Source: Asterias amurensis (lineage: Eukaryota; Echinodermata; Asteroidea; Forcipulatida; Asteriidae). Taken from it: a stretch of 64,000 nt of DNA. Within the stretch, counting starts at the first letter, position 1; each line of letters begins with the position of its first letter. Made by a program: the position numbers and the translations under genes. Positions 29,947 to 40,738 of the stretch are shown here, in pieces. The notes under the pieces were generated by a model. The model did no database searches and had not been told where the DNA came from. It saw only the letters and a program-made list of their open reading frames with translations. The stretch lies in the NCBI RefSeq assembly GCF_032118995.1, contig NC_092654.1, positions 16,287,284 through 16,351,283 of the forward strand, written 5' to 3'.

Positions 29947-30155
29947 CCTAGGGCCCAATTTCATAAAGCTGCTGAAGAAAAAAAAATTAAAAAATTGTTG
30001 CTTTGTAAAATCAGATTAACAGCTAAGACTCCACTCATTTGTTATGCTAAGTAAACAACAGCTAAATATAAGTCACAAGCTATGTACATGGCATGAGTTT
30101 TTGCCAGTAACATGTGTAAAATAAGCAAGCTATTTTCGTGCTTATTGGGCCTAGG
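29947..30155. repeat. Palindromic MITE, GGGCCCAATTTCAT family, copy 3
   Basis: It starts CCTAGGGCCCAATTTCATAA and ends ATTGGGCCTAGG. The interior has paired GCTAAG/CTTAGC-type motifs. Confidence 0.7.
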
Positions 30156-30327
30156 TCATAACAGAGAAAGGTCATTATATATGAGGGATACGACTTTTAT
30201 TTTTCAAATATCGAGTAATAAACCAAAAGGGAGCAACCTTTTTTATTAATTTTCACCATTAACAACTTAATATTTTTCTAATTCAAGTTTAATCGAGATG
30301 TTATATTTATTATTTTTTACAAAGAGA

Positions 30328-30531
30328 TAGTCTTGATTGGCATCATTGTGTTTTTGTATTATGGTCACCGATAGATGGCGCTATTCATTTGGACTGTTTT
30401 GGAGGACTGGATGGACAAGTCGACAAACTTGGCAGATGTTTGTGTTATACAGACATCTCTTCTCTCCAGTAATTCGTGCTGCTACATCGGCAACTACGTA
30501 ATAACATAATGAACGTCGCCAATCAAGACTA
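30328..30531. repeat. Short transposon with TAGTCTTGATTGGC ends
   Basis: The 14-base inverted ends TAGTCTTGATTGGC are exact. The flanking octamers CAAAGAGA (30320-30327) and CCAAGAGA (30532-30539) differ at one base, as in an aged 8-bp target duplication. The body resembles 43036-43230 in an intron of the minus-strand sulfotransferase, where the same left end occurs. Confidence 0.75.
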
Positions 30532-30568
30532 CCAAGAGACTGATGGTGAGATATATTTTGAGTCTTAA

Positions 30569-30931
30569 AGGCACTGTACACTATTGGTTATTACTCAAAA
30601 TAACTGTTTTGAATTCATAAAAACTTGTTTGGTACGAGAAATGGAGAGCTGTGTAAAGTAAAAAAAACAAAAAAACTAAAAACTTTGAGAACATTATGAG
30701 AAACGGGAGCGGGCTTCCTTTGAAGAAGAGCTTATTTCTTAACACTTAAGCCTTTGTCTGCATCTGAAAGCACACAAAGTTGTGTAATTAGGGAGCGTTT
30801 TCTTTCAATTGAAGCTTGATCAAATTGGGCCCAACTTGTCACAGGTTTGTTATTGTATGTATGTGTATTGTATATAAACAAAGTGAGAATACAGCTTGGT
30901 CTTTGACAGTTACCAAAGGTGTCCAGTGCTT
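30569..30931 (+). repeat. TTAA-type MITE, family A, diverged copy 8
   Basis: The ends are recognisable (GGCACTGTACACTATTGG), with TTAA on both sides. The interior is much diverged and lacks the central hairpin. It starts 37 bases after the transposon ending at 30531. Confidence 0.75.
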
Positions 30932-31292
30932 TTAACAACATACAAATGTGTAACTTTGCAAATGTGTAACTTTGCGACTGGACTAACGTTTATAACATAT
31001 ACCCAAAATGTAGGCCTACGTCATAAAATGAATTGTTTTGTTTCCCTGACAAAATAGTTCAAGTCCAACATGTTTAATAAACAAAAGGCCGAGATATGAA
31101 CTCATGCTCCTAGATCTGTTTGGTCAACATGAGTTGAATGCATTCAACTAAATTGTTAGGTTAAAAAAAATACACAATTTTCTGTTACTTTTGAGTGAAC
31201 TTACCTCTATTTTGTATATGGGCGGCCTTCCGTATCAAACAGTACTGTTTATCAACGGGTTTGCACAAAATCTGCCTTACAGAAACATTTAA

Positions 31293-31671
31293 AGGCAGTG
31301 GACACTATTGGTAATTACTCAAAATAATAATCAGCATAAAACCTCACTTGGTAACGAGTAATGGGGAGAGGTTGATAGTATAAAACATTGTGAGAAACGG
31401 CTCCCTCTGAAGTGACGTAGTTTGCGAGAAAGAAGTAATTTTCCACGAATTTAATTTCGAGACCTCAAGTTTAGAACTTGAGGTCTCGAAATCAAGCATC
31501 TCAACGCACACAACTTCGTGTGACAAGGGTGTTTTTTTCTTTCATAGTTATCGTGCAACTCCGACGACCAATCAAGCTCAAATTTTCACAGGTTGGTTAT
31601 TTTATGCATATGTTGAGACACATCAAGTGAGGAGACTGGTCTTTGACAGTTACCAATAGTGCCCACTGGCT
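31293..31671 (+). repeat. TTAA-type MITE, family A, copy 9
   Basis: Full-length copy flanked by TTAA, with a perfect central hairpin (GATTTCGAGACCTCA type arms around TTTAGAA). It is the cleanest plus-orientation copy here. Confidence 0.9.
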
Positions 31672-32734
31672 TTAAAGCCAATGTATTCCTTTGGTTTTTT
31701 GAACCGTTCGATTTTTAAAATCCTATATAAAATAATGTAGTTGTATACAAATTGACCAGTTAAAATGTCATTTCAAAATGTGGTCGCATTTTGACGGTAT
31801 CGCCGAAACTCCGGAGCGAATATTATATTCACGCAGGAATAATAATCTTTAGGATTAATCGAAACATTACCATGGTAACTCTTCTCAGTTTCAGACATAA
31901 GGACGTTCCGGATGTTTGCTTAACGTAACCACAAGAAATGTTTCTCAAAATGTACTACCTTATAATACCACGAATCGCATTATATTGGCCATTAGTTAGT
32001 CATTGGACCTAAACAGAACTTGGTCACAGCCGCGAAAACGCATATCCCTGGTCATAAGCGAGCAGGCTGCATGCTTCATTTTTGTAAGGGCAATAACCAG
32101 GGGGCATGGAGGCAATCTCATTCGTTGCTTGCGTTAAGCAAGTTTGGAAAAAGGAAAAAAAAAACAGCACTGCGAGATCGACCACCCTTGTAAATGAGAT
32201 TGGAATGTACCATACACAAAATAAAAATATTGATCTCCCACACTAACACAAAGAGTTGACTCACAAAATGGCGGATACACGTGAAATTCGCGTTGTGCAT
32301 GGGGTTATGTATACAGATTACAGCTATATTAAGGCATGCAGTGTTGACCATCATTACGTAATAAGTTAGATGGAGGCATCTTCTCCTCCTCAACATGTCA
32401 AAAATAATTATATACCCATCTTATTAACCAATCGGAGGCTGAGGGTTCTGCACACACCAAAAACCTCTGGCTCAGCGTTGACCCGCTTCCCGCCGGGTCC
32501 CCAGAAGTGGGTCAAAATGATGCAGACTCCGAGTCAAAATGACCTGGAGTTAAAAACACTTTTTGAAACATTTTTCTTTAGGCTGACCCGGTTTAGGATT
32601 TTGAATTCGGATTAATTTCCAACCCAGTGGTTTTTAGAGTGCCGCAAAGTGCACGTGCAGGTGTTCCATGCGAACAACCCAAGGTTAAACTGTATACACG
32701 TTTTACACTAAGAGCCTATACACGTAGATGAAGT

Positions 32735-32808
32735 CCACATAGCGTCATCGACTGCCATATTTGATGACAAACGCGTGCACGTTTCATCAAATATAGTGGT
32801 CAATGACG
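32735..32808. repeat. Short foldback, CATCGACTGCCATATTTGATGA arms, copy 2
   Basis: A 29-base arm beginning GCGTCATCGACTGCC pairs with its near-inverse across a loop of a few bases. It is related to the foldback at 20700-20817 and lies 90 bases past the stop codon of the minus-strand RING/B-box gene. Confidence 0.7.
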
Positions 32809-32897
32809 TCATGTACAATCCATCCATAAGCGCAAATTATGACTATTTCTACCACACAGAGATACCAAAACTGTTTTGCCCGGGTCTTTGCAGCTTT

Positions 32898-34937
32898 CTA
32901 CTTTTTGTACTTCCTACTGAAAACTTTGACTGCGTCATCGTCTGATACGATAACCTTTCCCCCAGGAGCAATATCAACGTCATACGGCTCTCTTAGATTC
33001 TTTGCCACACATGCTTCGTACTTGCCATGACTGTTAAACATATGGACGGATTTCTCGCCTCCTCTTTCCTTGTGAACCACATAAATATTATTGTCATTGT
33101 CGCAAGCAACACCTCTTGGTTTTAACTTCTCTCCAAGTCCGAATGTGTCCACTTGGAATACGAACCGACCGTCGTGGTTCATAACTCGCACCTTTTGCTT
33201 GCGTGGACAGCTCACCACTAGAAGGTCAGTGGACGTGGTTGCAATATGACCGGGTCCTACGGCAGGCACTGTCTTGATTAGTTTACCGTCGATGTAGTGA
33301 ATAGTGACCAAGTTGCGTTTGCAATCACCGACAACGATGCGGCTTCTTCTGTCGACAGTCACACAACTAAGCTCGACATCAGATGGGAGTGTTTTCTCGT
33401 TTGCCATGAGCGTCGAGAAGCGATAAAGAAACTTCCCGTTCGGATCGTAGACTTTAACAAAGTGAGATTTGTCTATGACGACAAAACGACCATCGAGAAG
33501 ACAGGCGACATCTTGGGGCATCGATATCTTCCCATCTTCTCGCTTGTCTGAGTTGAGGACACACGTGAAAGTGTTACCGTTGTTGAAAACCTGAACGCGA
33601 TCGTTTCCCCAGTCAGCAACTACCGTGTCGCCATCCAGAGATGCCGCCACTCCTCTGCACCAGTCAAACTGCCCTTCTCCAGCTCCCCTGTCCCCAAGAG
33701 TTGTTTCAAGCTCCCAGACAGGTACTTCCTCCTCCTTAGTGTCCTTGGACTCTTGGACACGGTCGACTTCTTCCTCCTCTACTTGCTCTTCCTCTCTTCC
33801 TTCTTCGGTCTCTTCCGTGAGATCAACGACCGTAAGATCATGATGAGGAAGCTCGGGTTGTTTTTTATACAGTGATTTGAGTCTCTCACATACAATTGGC
33901 TCCAAGATCAGGACATGAAAGTCGTTGCCATTGTCCATCAAGCTTTCCGTTAGGTCAAACGCAGTCCAGAACTGCTCCAGTATATTCTCTACGTTGTCTA
34001 CATGTGTCTTGAGTGTGCCTTGCCGCTGTGTTTCAATCACGTCAATTTTAGTCAGAAATTCATTTTTCCTGTCGTTTAAAGCGTCTATCTCATCCTTGAA
34101 AGCTTGCTCTACTTCTTTTCTTAAACTTTGCGTACTTTCCCTCAGATCCGATTTCATTGTGTCCAAAATCTCCCAGGCACCTTTAAATTTGGCCTCTGTC
34201 TGTCTTGAAATAGTCATGAGTTTCTCAACTGACCGCCTGCATATTACCGCCCCTTCCAGCAAAGAGCACTTTCTGTGTGTCCCAGTTGAATGATCCAAAT
34301 CGGCACAATCCTTGCACATTGGTGTCTTACATGTTCCACAGTATAGAGTTACTGGTTCGCCGTTGTGCTGATGGCATAACTTTTCCTCAATTAACGTTTT
34401 CCCGTTCTGTTTTCTCCATTCCTCGATGCCAACTACTTTATGATTTCGCAAAACTTTTAAACTTTCATGAGATGAAAAGCACGACTCGCACAGAAAGTCC
34501 TGACAATTTGCACACCAAGATGAGGCTGGCTTTTCGTGATTACATGAAGTGCACTGCACATCATTGTGTTTTTCTGCTGTATCCGTCGGGGAACCACCTT
34601 GCAGGAACGACACCAGTGAATTATCAGGGAGTGCCCCAATATCAACAGTTTTAATAGGCGCAGAAGTTTGGTCTTTGCATTGCGGGCACCGAATACTTCC
34701 GCTCTTTTCATTTTCCACTGCATATTTCACCAGACAGCTTTTGCAGAATGTATGCAAGCACGGCAGAATCTTCGGTACGGTCAAGTCTTTCTGACAGAGA
34801 AAGCACAAAGTCAACTCTTCTGGATCCCGCTCGAATTCAACACCAACGTCCGACATCTTTGAGTTCTGGCGAACAAGTAACTGAATTTTTCCTCGTACAT
34901 TCTCGATGACGGTATCCTTTACTGGTTTTGCGGCCAT
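32898..34937 (-). CDS. RING / two B-box / coiled-coil / NHL-like protein (TRIM family), intronless
   Basis: Probable E3 ubiquitin ligase, 679 aa in one exon. The RING finger has C45, C48, C60, H62, C65, C68, C84 and C87. B-box 1 has C129, C132, C142, C145, C150, C153, H157 and H166. B-box 2 has C188, H191, C200, C203, C208, C211, H216 and H221. A coiled coil covers about 235-325. An acidic linker at 374-404 is nearly all Glu/Asp with Val/Gln. The last 260 residues contain repeats of the type GVAASLDGDTVVADWGNDRV, as in the NHL beta-propellers of TRIM2/3/32/71. There is no filamin-type domain between coiled coil and propeller. The ATG at 34937 opens the frame; a second Met at residue 28 is possible. 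Orthology is not assigned; invertebrate genomes hold many such genes. Confidence 0.9.
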   Translation of the reverse strand: MAAKPVKDTVIENVRGKIQLLVRQNSKMSDVGVEFERDPEELTLCFLCQKDLTVPKILPCLHTFCKSCLVKYAVENEKSGSIRCPQCKDQTSAPIKTVDIGALPDNSLVSFLQGGSPTDTAEKHNDVQCTSCNHEKPASSWCANCQDFLCESCFSSHESLKVLRNHKVVGIEEWRKQNGKTLIEEKLCHQHNGEPVTLYCGTCKTPMCKDCADLDHSTGTHRKCSLLEGAVICRRSVEKLMTISRQTEAKFKGAWEILDTMKSDLRESTQSLRKEVEQAFKDEIDALNDRKNEFLTKIDVIETQRQGTLKTHVDNVENILEQFWTAFDLTESLMDNGNDFHVLILEPIVCERLKSLYKKQPELPHHDLTVVDLTEETEEGREEEQVEEEEVDRVQESKDTKEEEVPVWELETTLGDRGAGEGQFDWCRGVAASLDGDTVVADWGNDRVQVFNNGNTFTCVLNSDKREDGKISMPQDVACLLDGRFVVIDKSHFVKVYDPNGKFLYRFSTLMANEKTLPSDVELSCVTVDRRSRIVVGDCKRNLVTIHYIDGKLIKTVPAVGPGHIATTSTDLLVVSCPRKQKVRVMNHDGRFVFQVDTFGLGEKLKPRGVACDNDNNIYVVHKERGGEKSVHMFNSHGKYEACVAKNLREPYDVDIAPGGKVIVSDDDAVKVFSRKYKK

Positions 34938-36613
34938 GTTGTTAATTAATAGAGTTAAGCTGAGTTAAGCTGTTTGCCAACTCTTTTCGCGGCGAGTTTC
35001 GTAAGAAGTTACCCTTGTTAAGTGTACCGCCTGCAACAACCCAATAAATGGATTACTGGGCGGTGCTGTTTAGTTATCCCCACGCGGAAAACTCACCCTT
35101 TGTTGGAGATCGAAATGAAAGTCGATAAACCGCGACGAGTTTAATTGATGTTTCACTGACCGTTTTTGTATGCATTGTCGAAGTAACTCGAGAAGAAAGA
35201 ACTTCAAACTCCGTCTATTGTGAGAGCATGGATTTTCTTCAAATCCTACTGATGGATTTTCTTCTTCCCTGGTGAGAGCTATAGTCTCCCATGGGCATGG
35301 GCATGGGCGTCGGAGTGTATCACAAATACCATTAGAGCAATGACAATATTGAGAAGATGTTCAACAAACGAGTTTCGCTCTTCTGATTGTTTGGTAACGT
35401 CTTAATAACTTGATGACTTTGCTTCATTTCACTGACTCACTGACTCTTGTACTTGATGCATCGATGACGCAAAATCACCATTTACATAATAATGTGTAAA
35501 CACACTTTACCGTGCCAGTGTAGCTTCCGAATGACGTGTCTGAACCGAAGATGACTTGCCTAAAAAAGAAAATTGGAGATTTTTAAAAGATAAAATGAGA
35601 ACTTCTTTGCAAAAAGTTTGTGTGTGTGTATACATTTGAAGGTTGACGGTTTTGTTTGCGCTTATGGGCTAGTCAAGTCTATAGCTAGTCACACTTAAAT
35701 TTTGGCGGCGTCCCCTCTAGAAACTATACAGAAATCCAAATCCCGAATTATACGAGGTACGAAGGAGATATGAAGTGTCGTGTAAGAAGGTACGAAGCAT
35801 CTTTAAAGACACTGGACACTATTGGTAATTGTCAAAGACATAGTCTTCACAGTTGGTGTATCTCAACATATGTATATAGTAACAAACCTGTGAAAATTTG
35901 AGCTCAATTAGTAGTTAAAGTTGGGAGATATTAATGAAAGAAAAAACACCCTTGTCGCACCATGGTCACACAAAGTTGTGTGCTTTCAGATGGATGATTT
36001 CGTGACCTCAAATTAGTGGAAAATTACTTCTTTCTCGAAAACTACGTCATTTCAGAGGGAGCTGTTTCTCACAATGTTTTATACGATCAACCTCTCCCCA
36101 TTTCTCGTAATCACGAAAGGTTTTATGATAGTAATTATTTTGAGTAATTACCAATAGTGTCCACCGCCTTTAAGGTATAATACGAAGTGTACAAGGTACG
36201 AAGTGTCAAAAGTCACTTCGTGTCTGTACCTTACAAAAGGTACCAAGTTTTCTGACACCAGGATATAAATACAACAAATAATTTCATGCTGGTGAAATCT
36301 ACCATTTGATATTATTTGCGATTCGGGACTAATCGGTAGAACATATCAACTAAGAAGCCTCATATAAGGCCAAATATTTGTTTCCTTCAAAATAGCCGGC
36401 GGACACATTTTCAAGACAACTGGCTTGGCTACTTTTTAAACGTCTTATTTTGTAAGTCAGAGATCATTTAAATGTACGCCCCTTAAAATGTACCCGTTGT
36501 ATTTGGTCTGGGCCTTGGGCCGTAGAAGGTTATAACTCTCAGATGTCTAAATACGTAATTTTAATATGGAGGTTACATAAACGCTGTTTTTGTTATAAGT
36601 CTGGTCACAAAAC
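34938..36613. other. Upstream region of the RING/B-box gene, intergenic
   Basis: It holds no recognisable gene. It contains one family A MITE (35817-36169) and otherwise unremarkable AT-rich sequence. The promoter of the minus-strand gene ending at 34937 must lie in its left part; no TATA box is obvious. Confidence 0.4.
35817..36169 (-). repeat. TTAA-type MITE, family A, copy 10
   Basis: Full-length ends with TTAA at 35813-35816 and 36170-36173. The central hairpin is deleted, leaving only one arm. Confidence 0.88.
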
Positions 36614-37465
36614 TATGGTGGCCCTGAAGGGACATCGCATATCGCAAACGTGTGCGCATACGTATGCAATGTCGTAAAACAATTCGCAAATATGTGCGCA
36701 CACGAATGCAATGTCGTAAAACAATTCGCGAATATGTGCGCACACGTATGCAATGTCGTGAAACAATTCGCGAATATGTGCGCACACGTATGCAATGTCG
36801 TGAAACAAATCGCGAATATGTGCGCACACGTATGCAATTTCGTGAACCAAATCGTGAATATGTGCGCACACGAGTGCGATTTGTTTTGCAATGTCGTGAA
36901 TTTTATTGCATACCATGTTGCATACCTTTGAATAAAATGTCTAATGATCTGGGGGGTTTCTTTCCAACAGTGAGATAAGCGGTAGTCATTGCAGCAGTAG
37001 TCTTTGTTGTGAGGCAAGCGAGTCGTGTGGTCGTCCTTGGCCTGGTGCCAAGTTCCTGGGTATACACATGCTTTACAGAGGGAGCCTGCTGTAGCGCCAC
37101 AGTACTCCCTAGATCGGTAACAAATTATCCACAACTATGACATCATCCTAATGGTATGCAACATGGTATGCAATAAAATTCACGACATTGCAAAACAAAT
37201 CGCACTCGTGTGCGCACATATTCACGATTTGGTTCACGACATTGCATACGTGTGCGCACATATTCGCGATTTGTTTCACGACATTGCATACGTGTGCGCA
37301 CATATTCGCGAATTGTTTCACGACATTGCATACGTGTGCGCACATATTCGCGAATTGTTTCACGATATTGTATACGTGTGCGCATATATTCGCGATTTGT
37401 TTCACGACATTGCATACGTGTGCGCACACGTTTGCGTTATGCGATGTCCCTTCGGGGCCACCATA
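36614..37465. mobile_element. 852-bp hairpin element built of 42-bp tandem units
   Basis: The ends TATGGTGGCCC and GGGCCACCATA are inverse. The two arms (36614-36927 and 37152-37465) are inverted copies of each other throughout. Each arm holds five tandem units of 42 bp beginning TATGCAATGTCGTGAAACAA (left arm units start at 36663, 36705, 36747, 36789 and 36831). A 224-base loop separates the arms. The sequence at 37567-37620 matches the two flanks joined together, giving the empty site and a duplicated CAAAAC. There is no transposase frame. The long open frames in both arms arise because 42 is a multiple of three. Confidence 0.85.
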
Positions 37466-37700
37466 CAAAACAGTTTTTACTGTCGTAAAGTCAAGTGACA
37501 AGGAAACATGACAAAACTGACTTAGGCTCAGAGGATGACGGCTCTTGTTTATAACAACACTTTGAAACGCTGTTTTTGTTATAAGTCTGGTCAACAAAAC
37601 AGTTTTTACTGTCGTAAAGTCAAGTGACAAGGAAACATGACAAAACTGACTTAGGCTCAGAGGATGAGGGCTATTATTATAACAACACTTGAAACAGCAC
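37466..37700 (+). repeat. Tandem duplication of about 132 bp next to the hairpin element
   Basis: CAAAACAGTTTTTACTGTCG through GGCTCAGAGGATGA occurs at 37466-37545 and again at 37595-37670. The intervening AAACGCTGTTTTTGTTATAA (from 37566) also occurs at 36579, left of the hairpin element. The hairpin element therefore sits inside the first unit of the tandem pair. Confidence 0.8.
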
Positions 37701-38003
37701 TATAATTGTAATGACTGTGTCACCATTAATATGATAACTTGAAGGTTACAAAAACGCAAATATTTTAAATCATGTTTTTATTCTCTTATTTTGCTGATAT
37801 ATTGCTAAATTTTTACTATTTTTGGCAGCCATCATGGATTATCTTGTTCATCAGTTTTTTTTTTCACTGTTAACATCCCAGTTGTGTTTAAGGACCCTCA
37901 AAGGCGGCACACAAAAACATTGGTGTCGGTGACGGCTTTGGGGAGGGCGGTGTGCACGGGATTCCCCATACTCGATGATAGTTTTTTATACTTTTGTTTT
38001 AAC

Positions 38004-38276
38004 CTTGACAGCCCCCTGTCAAACTTGTAATAACTGTGTATGTCTATAGGTTTAAAATAAAGAATAAAACCTTACTACATCATTTCCACCAAAACAAAGT
38101 TTCAAATCCTACAAGCTCATTTTAATGTAGTAAAAATGACAGAACCCCTGTCTAACTTGTAATAACTGTGTATGTCGATAGGTTTAAAATAAAAGTAAAA
38201 CCTTACTACATCATTTCCACCAAAACAAAGTTTCAAATCCTACAAACTCATTTTAATGAAGTAAAAATGACAGAAC
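38004..38276 (+). repeat. Tandem duplication, 132-bp unit
   Basis: CCCCTGTC through AGTAAAAATGACAGAAC occurs twice, at about 38013-38144 and 38145-38276, with only a few differences. Part of the unit (TTTCCACC, CAAAGTTTCAAATCCTAC) also occurs at 53074-53101 inside another transposon. Confidence 0.85.
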
Positions 38277-39414
38277 TGTATGCTGGTAATTTATTAAATA
38301 AGATAATACCACGATAGCTTAAGGTGAATCGTAATGCCTTACCTGAGATGAGTCAGTCACATGGTCACATCATCCTCAATGGCCACACCAAGGGGGAAGC
38401 TTTTGACGGCAGCACTTATATTGTTTCTGAGGTCACGTATTGTTGTCAGGTACTTTGTGTATACATCCATGGTATCTGCATCCATGCTCTATATGGTATC
38501 AGGGGTGCAGAGTCTACACACACAAAATACTTGCTGCATGCTAACATATGCCCTATTCAATGCACTAGTTCATGTTCGAGTTACTTCTTCCATACTTTTG
38601 TAGACACCTTACTATATGAATAGCCAGTTAAATTTTGAACTGATTGCAACCAATTTCAACTTCAGTTTTCAGTTTTGCTTGCTCTATAATTTTGCTCTAT
38701 AGCTCTCATACATCATCCACGGTTGAAAGGCGAGTGCTATTTATAAACCGAGCACCAATAATAGTTAAGGCATGTGTAACTTCACACTACCTGTGTGGCC
38801 AACCTACTGTGTGGTGATTAACAATAGGTTGGTTTATTCGTCTATTTGCATATAGTTGCTGCGCGATAATGCGTCTACAGCAAACAACGTCGGTTTCTTT
38901 GTTAGATGAATACCCTATATGGGATCATAGTTCAATCTCCAACCTTGAATATTTACCTGCACCATTGTAACCCTTTTAGAGCCGCGAACACAAAGTTTTC
39001 ACGAGTGCTTGCCTGGCCGCGCATGTTTAAAGGAACTTTAAAATATTAGTTTACGTAATTTCATTTATTCTGGATTTCTATGCAAAAAAACCTTGTGAAA
39101 TGGAGAGCAGCGCTAGCATAACTACAGTCTTGATTCGCGACGTTCATTTGGTTTGGTTAACCATAACGCAGTTGCCGATATCGCAAGACGAATATGCCTT
39201 GTTAGGTACGCAACACAAATTACTGGAGACGTTTCAGTATATTATTACACAAAAGCCAGATTTGTAGACTTGCCCAATCCTTCCGAGTCAGCCTCCCAAA
39301 AACAGTCGATGTAGCGCTCTTCAATAAAAGTCTATTTTACTAGCCTGAACATCTGACGTCACCATTTGATCTATAACTAGGCGTCAACTCCTGTCCATTA
39401 CCACACTTTTGACT

Positions 39415-39545
39415 CAACATTCATTTGACATTGGAGATTCGCAGTTTGATCCTACGTGCGTGATACATCCATGTACATCATAATAGTCAAACAAAATATG
39501 ACTATTATCAAACTGCGAATCTCCAATGTCAATTGAATGTTGCAT
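39415..39545. repeat. Foldback with CATTGGAGATTCGCAGTTTGAT arms
   Basis: An arm of 36 bases at 39418-39453 pairs with its near-inverse at 39508-39543. The loop holds its own ATAATAGTCA/TGACTATTAT hairpin. Confidence 0.75.
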
Positions 39546-39549
39546 ACAA

Positions 39550-40622
39550 TTGCATAAATTATGCAGACGACCGAAAGTGCAGCTGTCAAACATCACCCCG
39601 GACCAATCAAAACAAAGATGTGGAAATTTTGCGTCACTTATGCACCGTGTATCCAATGAAATCACTTGTCGATGTAAAACAAACACCTGTCTTCGTCCCC
39701 TTGCGGATAAAGACAGGAGACCAGTCTATGGTTTCACACGCATCCTGAAGACAGTGGATTCTATTGGTAATTTTCAAAGGTGTGCGTGAAAGGGAAAAGA
39801 GAAACGTCTTGCACCAAGACTACTGTTTTGGCCGTAGTAAAGACTCTTCAGGATTGAAGTCGCTTGATCACATTTCTAGTGGCACAAACTACCGGACGAG
39901 CTGCCCAATTCTAAAGATTTTGGAGCCTCAACTGCTCCGTTGATTATTCTCTACCTTCCTGATCAACACATCCACTATAGCTGTTGACTCAGAGTTTCTT
40001 CTTAATGTGACTTGTATAGTCTCGTAACTCATTGTAGTTTTACAGTTAAAACAAACCAAACAAGACAAGAGTCTTTGAATTTCTTCTTTTAATAAATGTA
40101 AGTTAAGTAAGTTTAGCAGCTATAATATCAATGTATAAACGACAAAAAAATTACCACATCCACACGACACATACAATACCCGTAATTACTGTCGTCGTTT
40201 CAAGCCAACCGTAAACAACAAGACGCGGTCTATTTTACATGCGCCAAACTATAGACTGCCGTGAAGCAACCAATGCTAAATGCTAATTAATATACAAAAT
40301 AATACTGAACAAGTATTTAAAGTCTCCCAGCCTCTTGAAAACAAACACATTTCGAGGTGAACGGCACCGCTGTTGTTTAACTAATAATATTAGTATACGA
40401 CATTTATATTAGTTGTACAAGCTACACTAGTTTATATTATACTAAAACAACCGTGGCTGAAAAAAAATTAAAAAAATGATGTCTGTTTTTTGGTGCATCC
40501 TAGCACCTGCGAGGCCGTGCTGACGCCCTCTGTCGGCAATACTGTTGTTTTAGTTAAAAGGAAAAATGTTTTTAAACGTCAGAATGAGTGGATGCTATAC
40601 GAAAAGTTCTGCCATGAATTCA
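39550..40622 (+). repeat. Dispersed repeat shared with 60590-60990
   Basis: Blocks GCAGACGACC, GTGCAGCT, GCGTCACTTATGCAC-like and TATCCAATGAAAT at 39560-39665 recur in order from 60593. Blocks near 40500-40600 (GACGCCCTCT, CAATACTGTTGTT, GTTTTTAAACGTC, AATGAGTGGA) recur at 60913-60980. The interval between them is longer here. This looks like an old dispersed element of unknown class, in the same orientation at both sites. A stray family A end lies at 39748-39782. Confidence 0.55.
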
Positions 40623-40738
40623 CTACTTGAAAAACAAACCTATTGCAATTCAAGCAAACATATTTTCAGCTGAAGTTTGCCACCATAACCAATTTTATTC
40701 TTTGCATGGTGGAAATACGATATCGAAAGGTTTGCGGA

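Larger units (their letters stand above)
25841..32897. other. Transaldolase 3' flank and intergenic repeats
   Basis: No further gene is seen. The transaldolase 3' UTR starts here. Poly-A-rich sequence at 26746-26785 and an AATAAA at 27930 are candidate ends, but neither is certain. Repeats inside are listed separately. The rest, for example 27600-28600, 29050-29940 and 31680-32730, is AT-rich sequence in which I recognise nothing. Confidence 0.45.
37701..39745. other. Intergenic, with short repeats
   Basis: Apart from the two repeats listed separately (38004-38276 and 39415-39545), nothing is recognised. A short open frame at 38324-38623 has weak splice-like borders on both strands but no known domain. 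Confidence 0.35.

Noticed and set aside
32839-34862. Several open frames opposite or overlapping the RING/B-box gene
   Set aside because: Shadows of the 679-residue minus-strand gene, which has all expected domain residues.
36573-37630. Long overlapping open frames on both strands (for example repeats of MCAHVCNVVKQFAN)
   Set aside because: They come from a 42-bp tandem unit inside a palindromic element; frames stay open on both strands because 42 is divisible by three. No start context, domain or splice logic.
38344-38460. Possible exon on either strand near 38344-38460
   Set aside because: Splice-like borders exist but no recognised domain and no neighbouring exons in phase.
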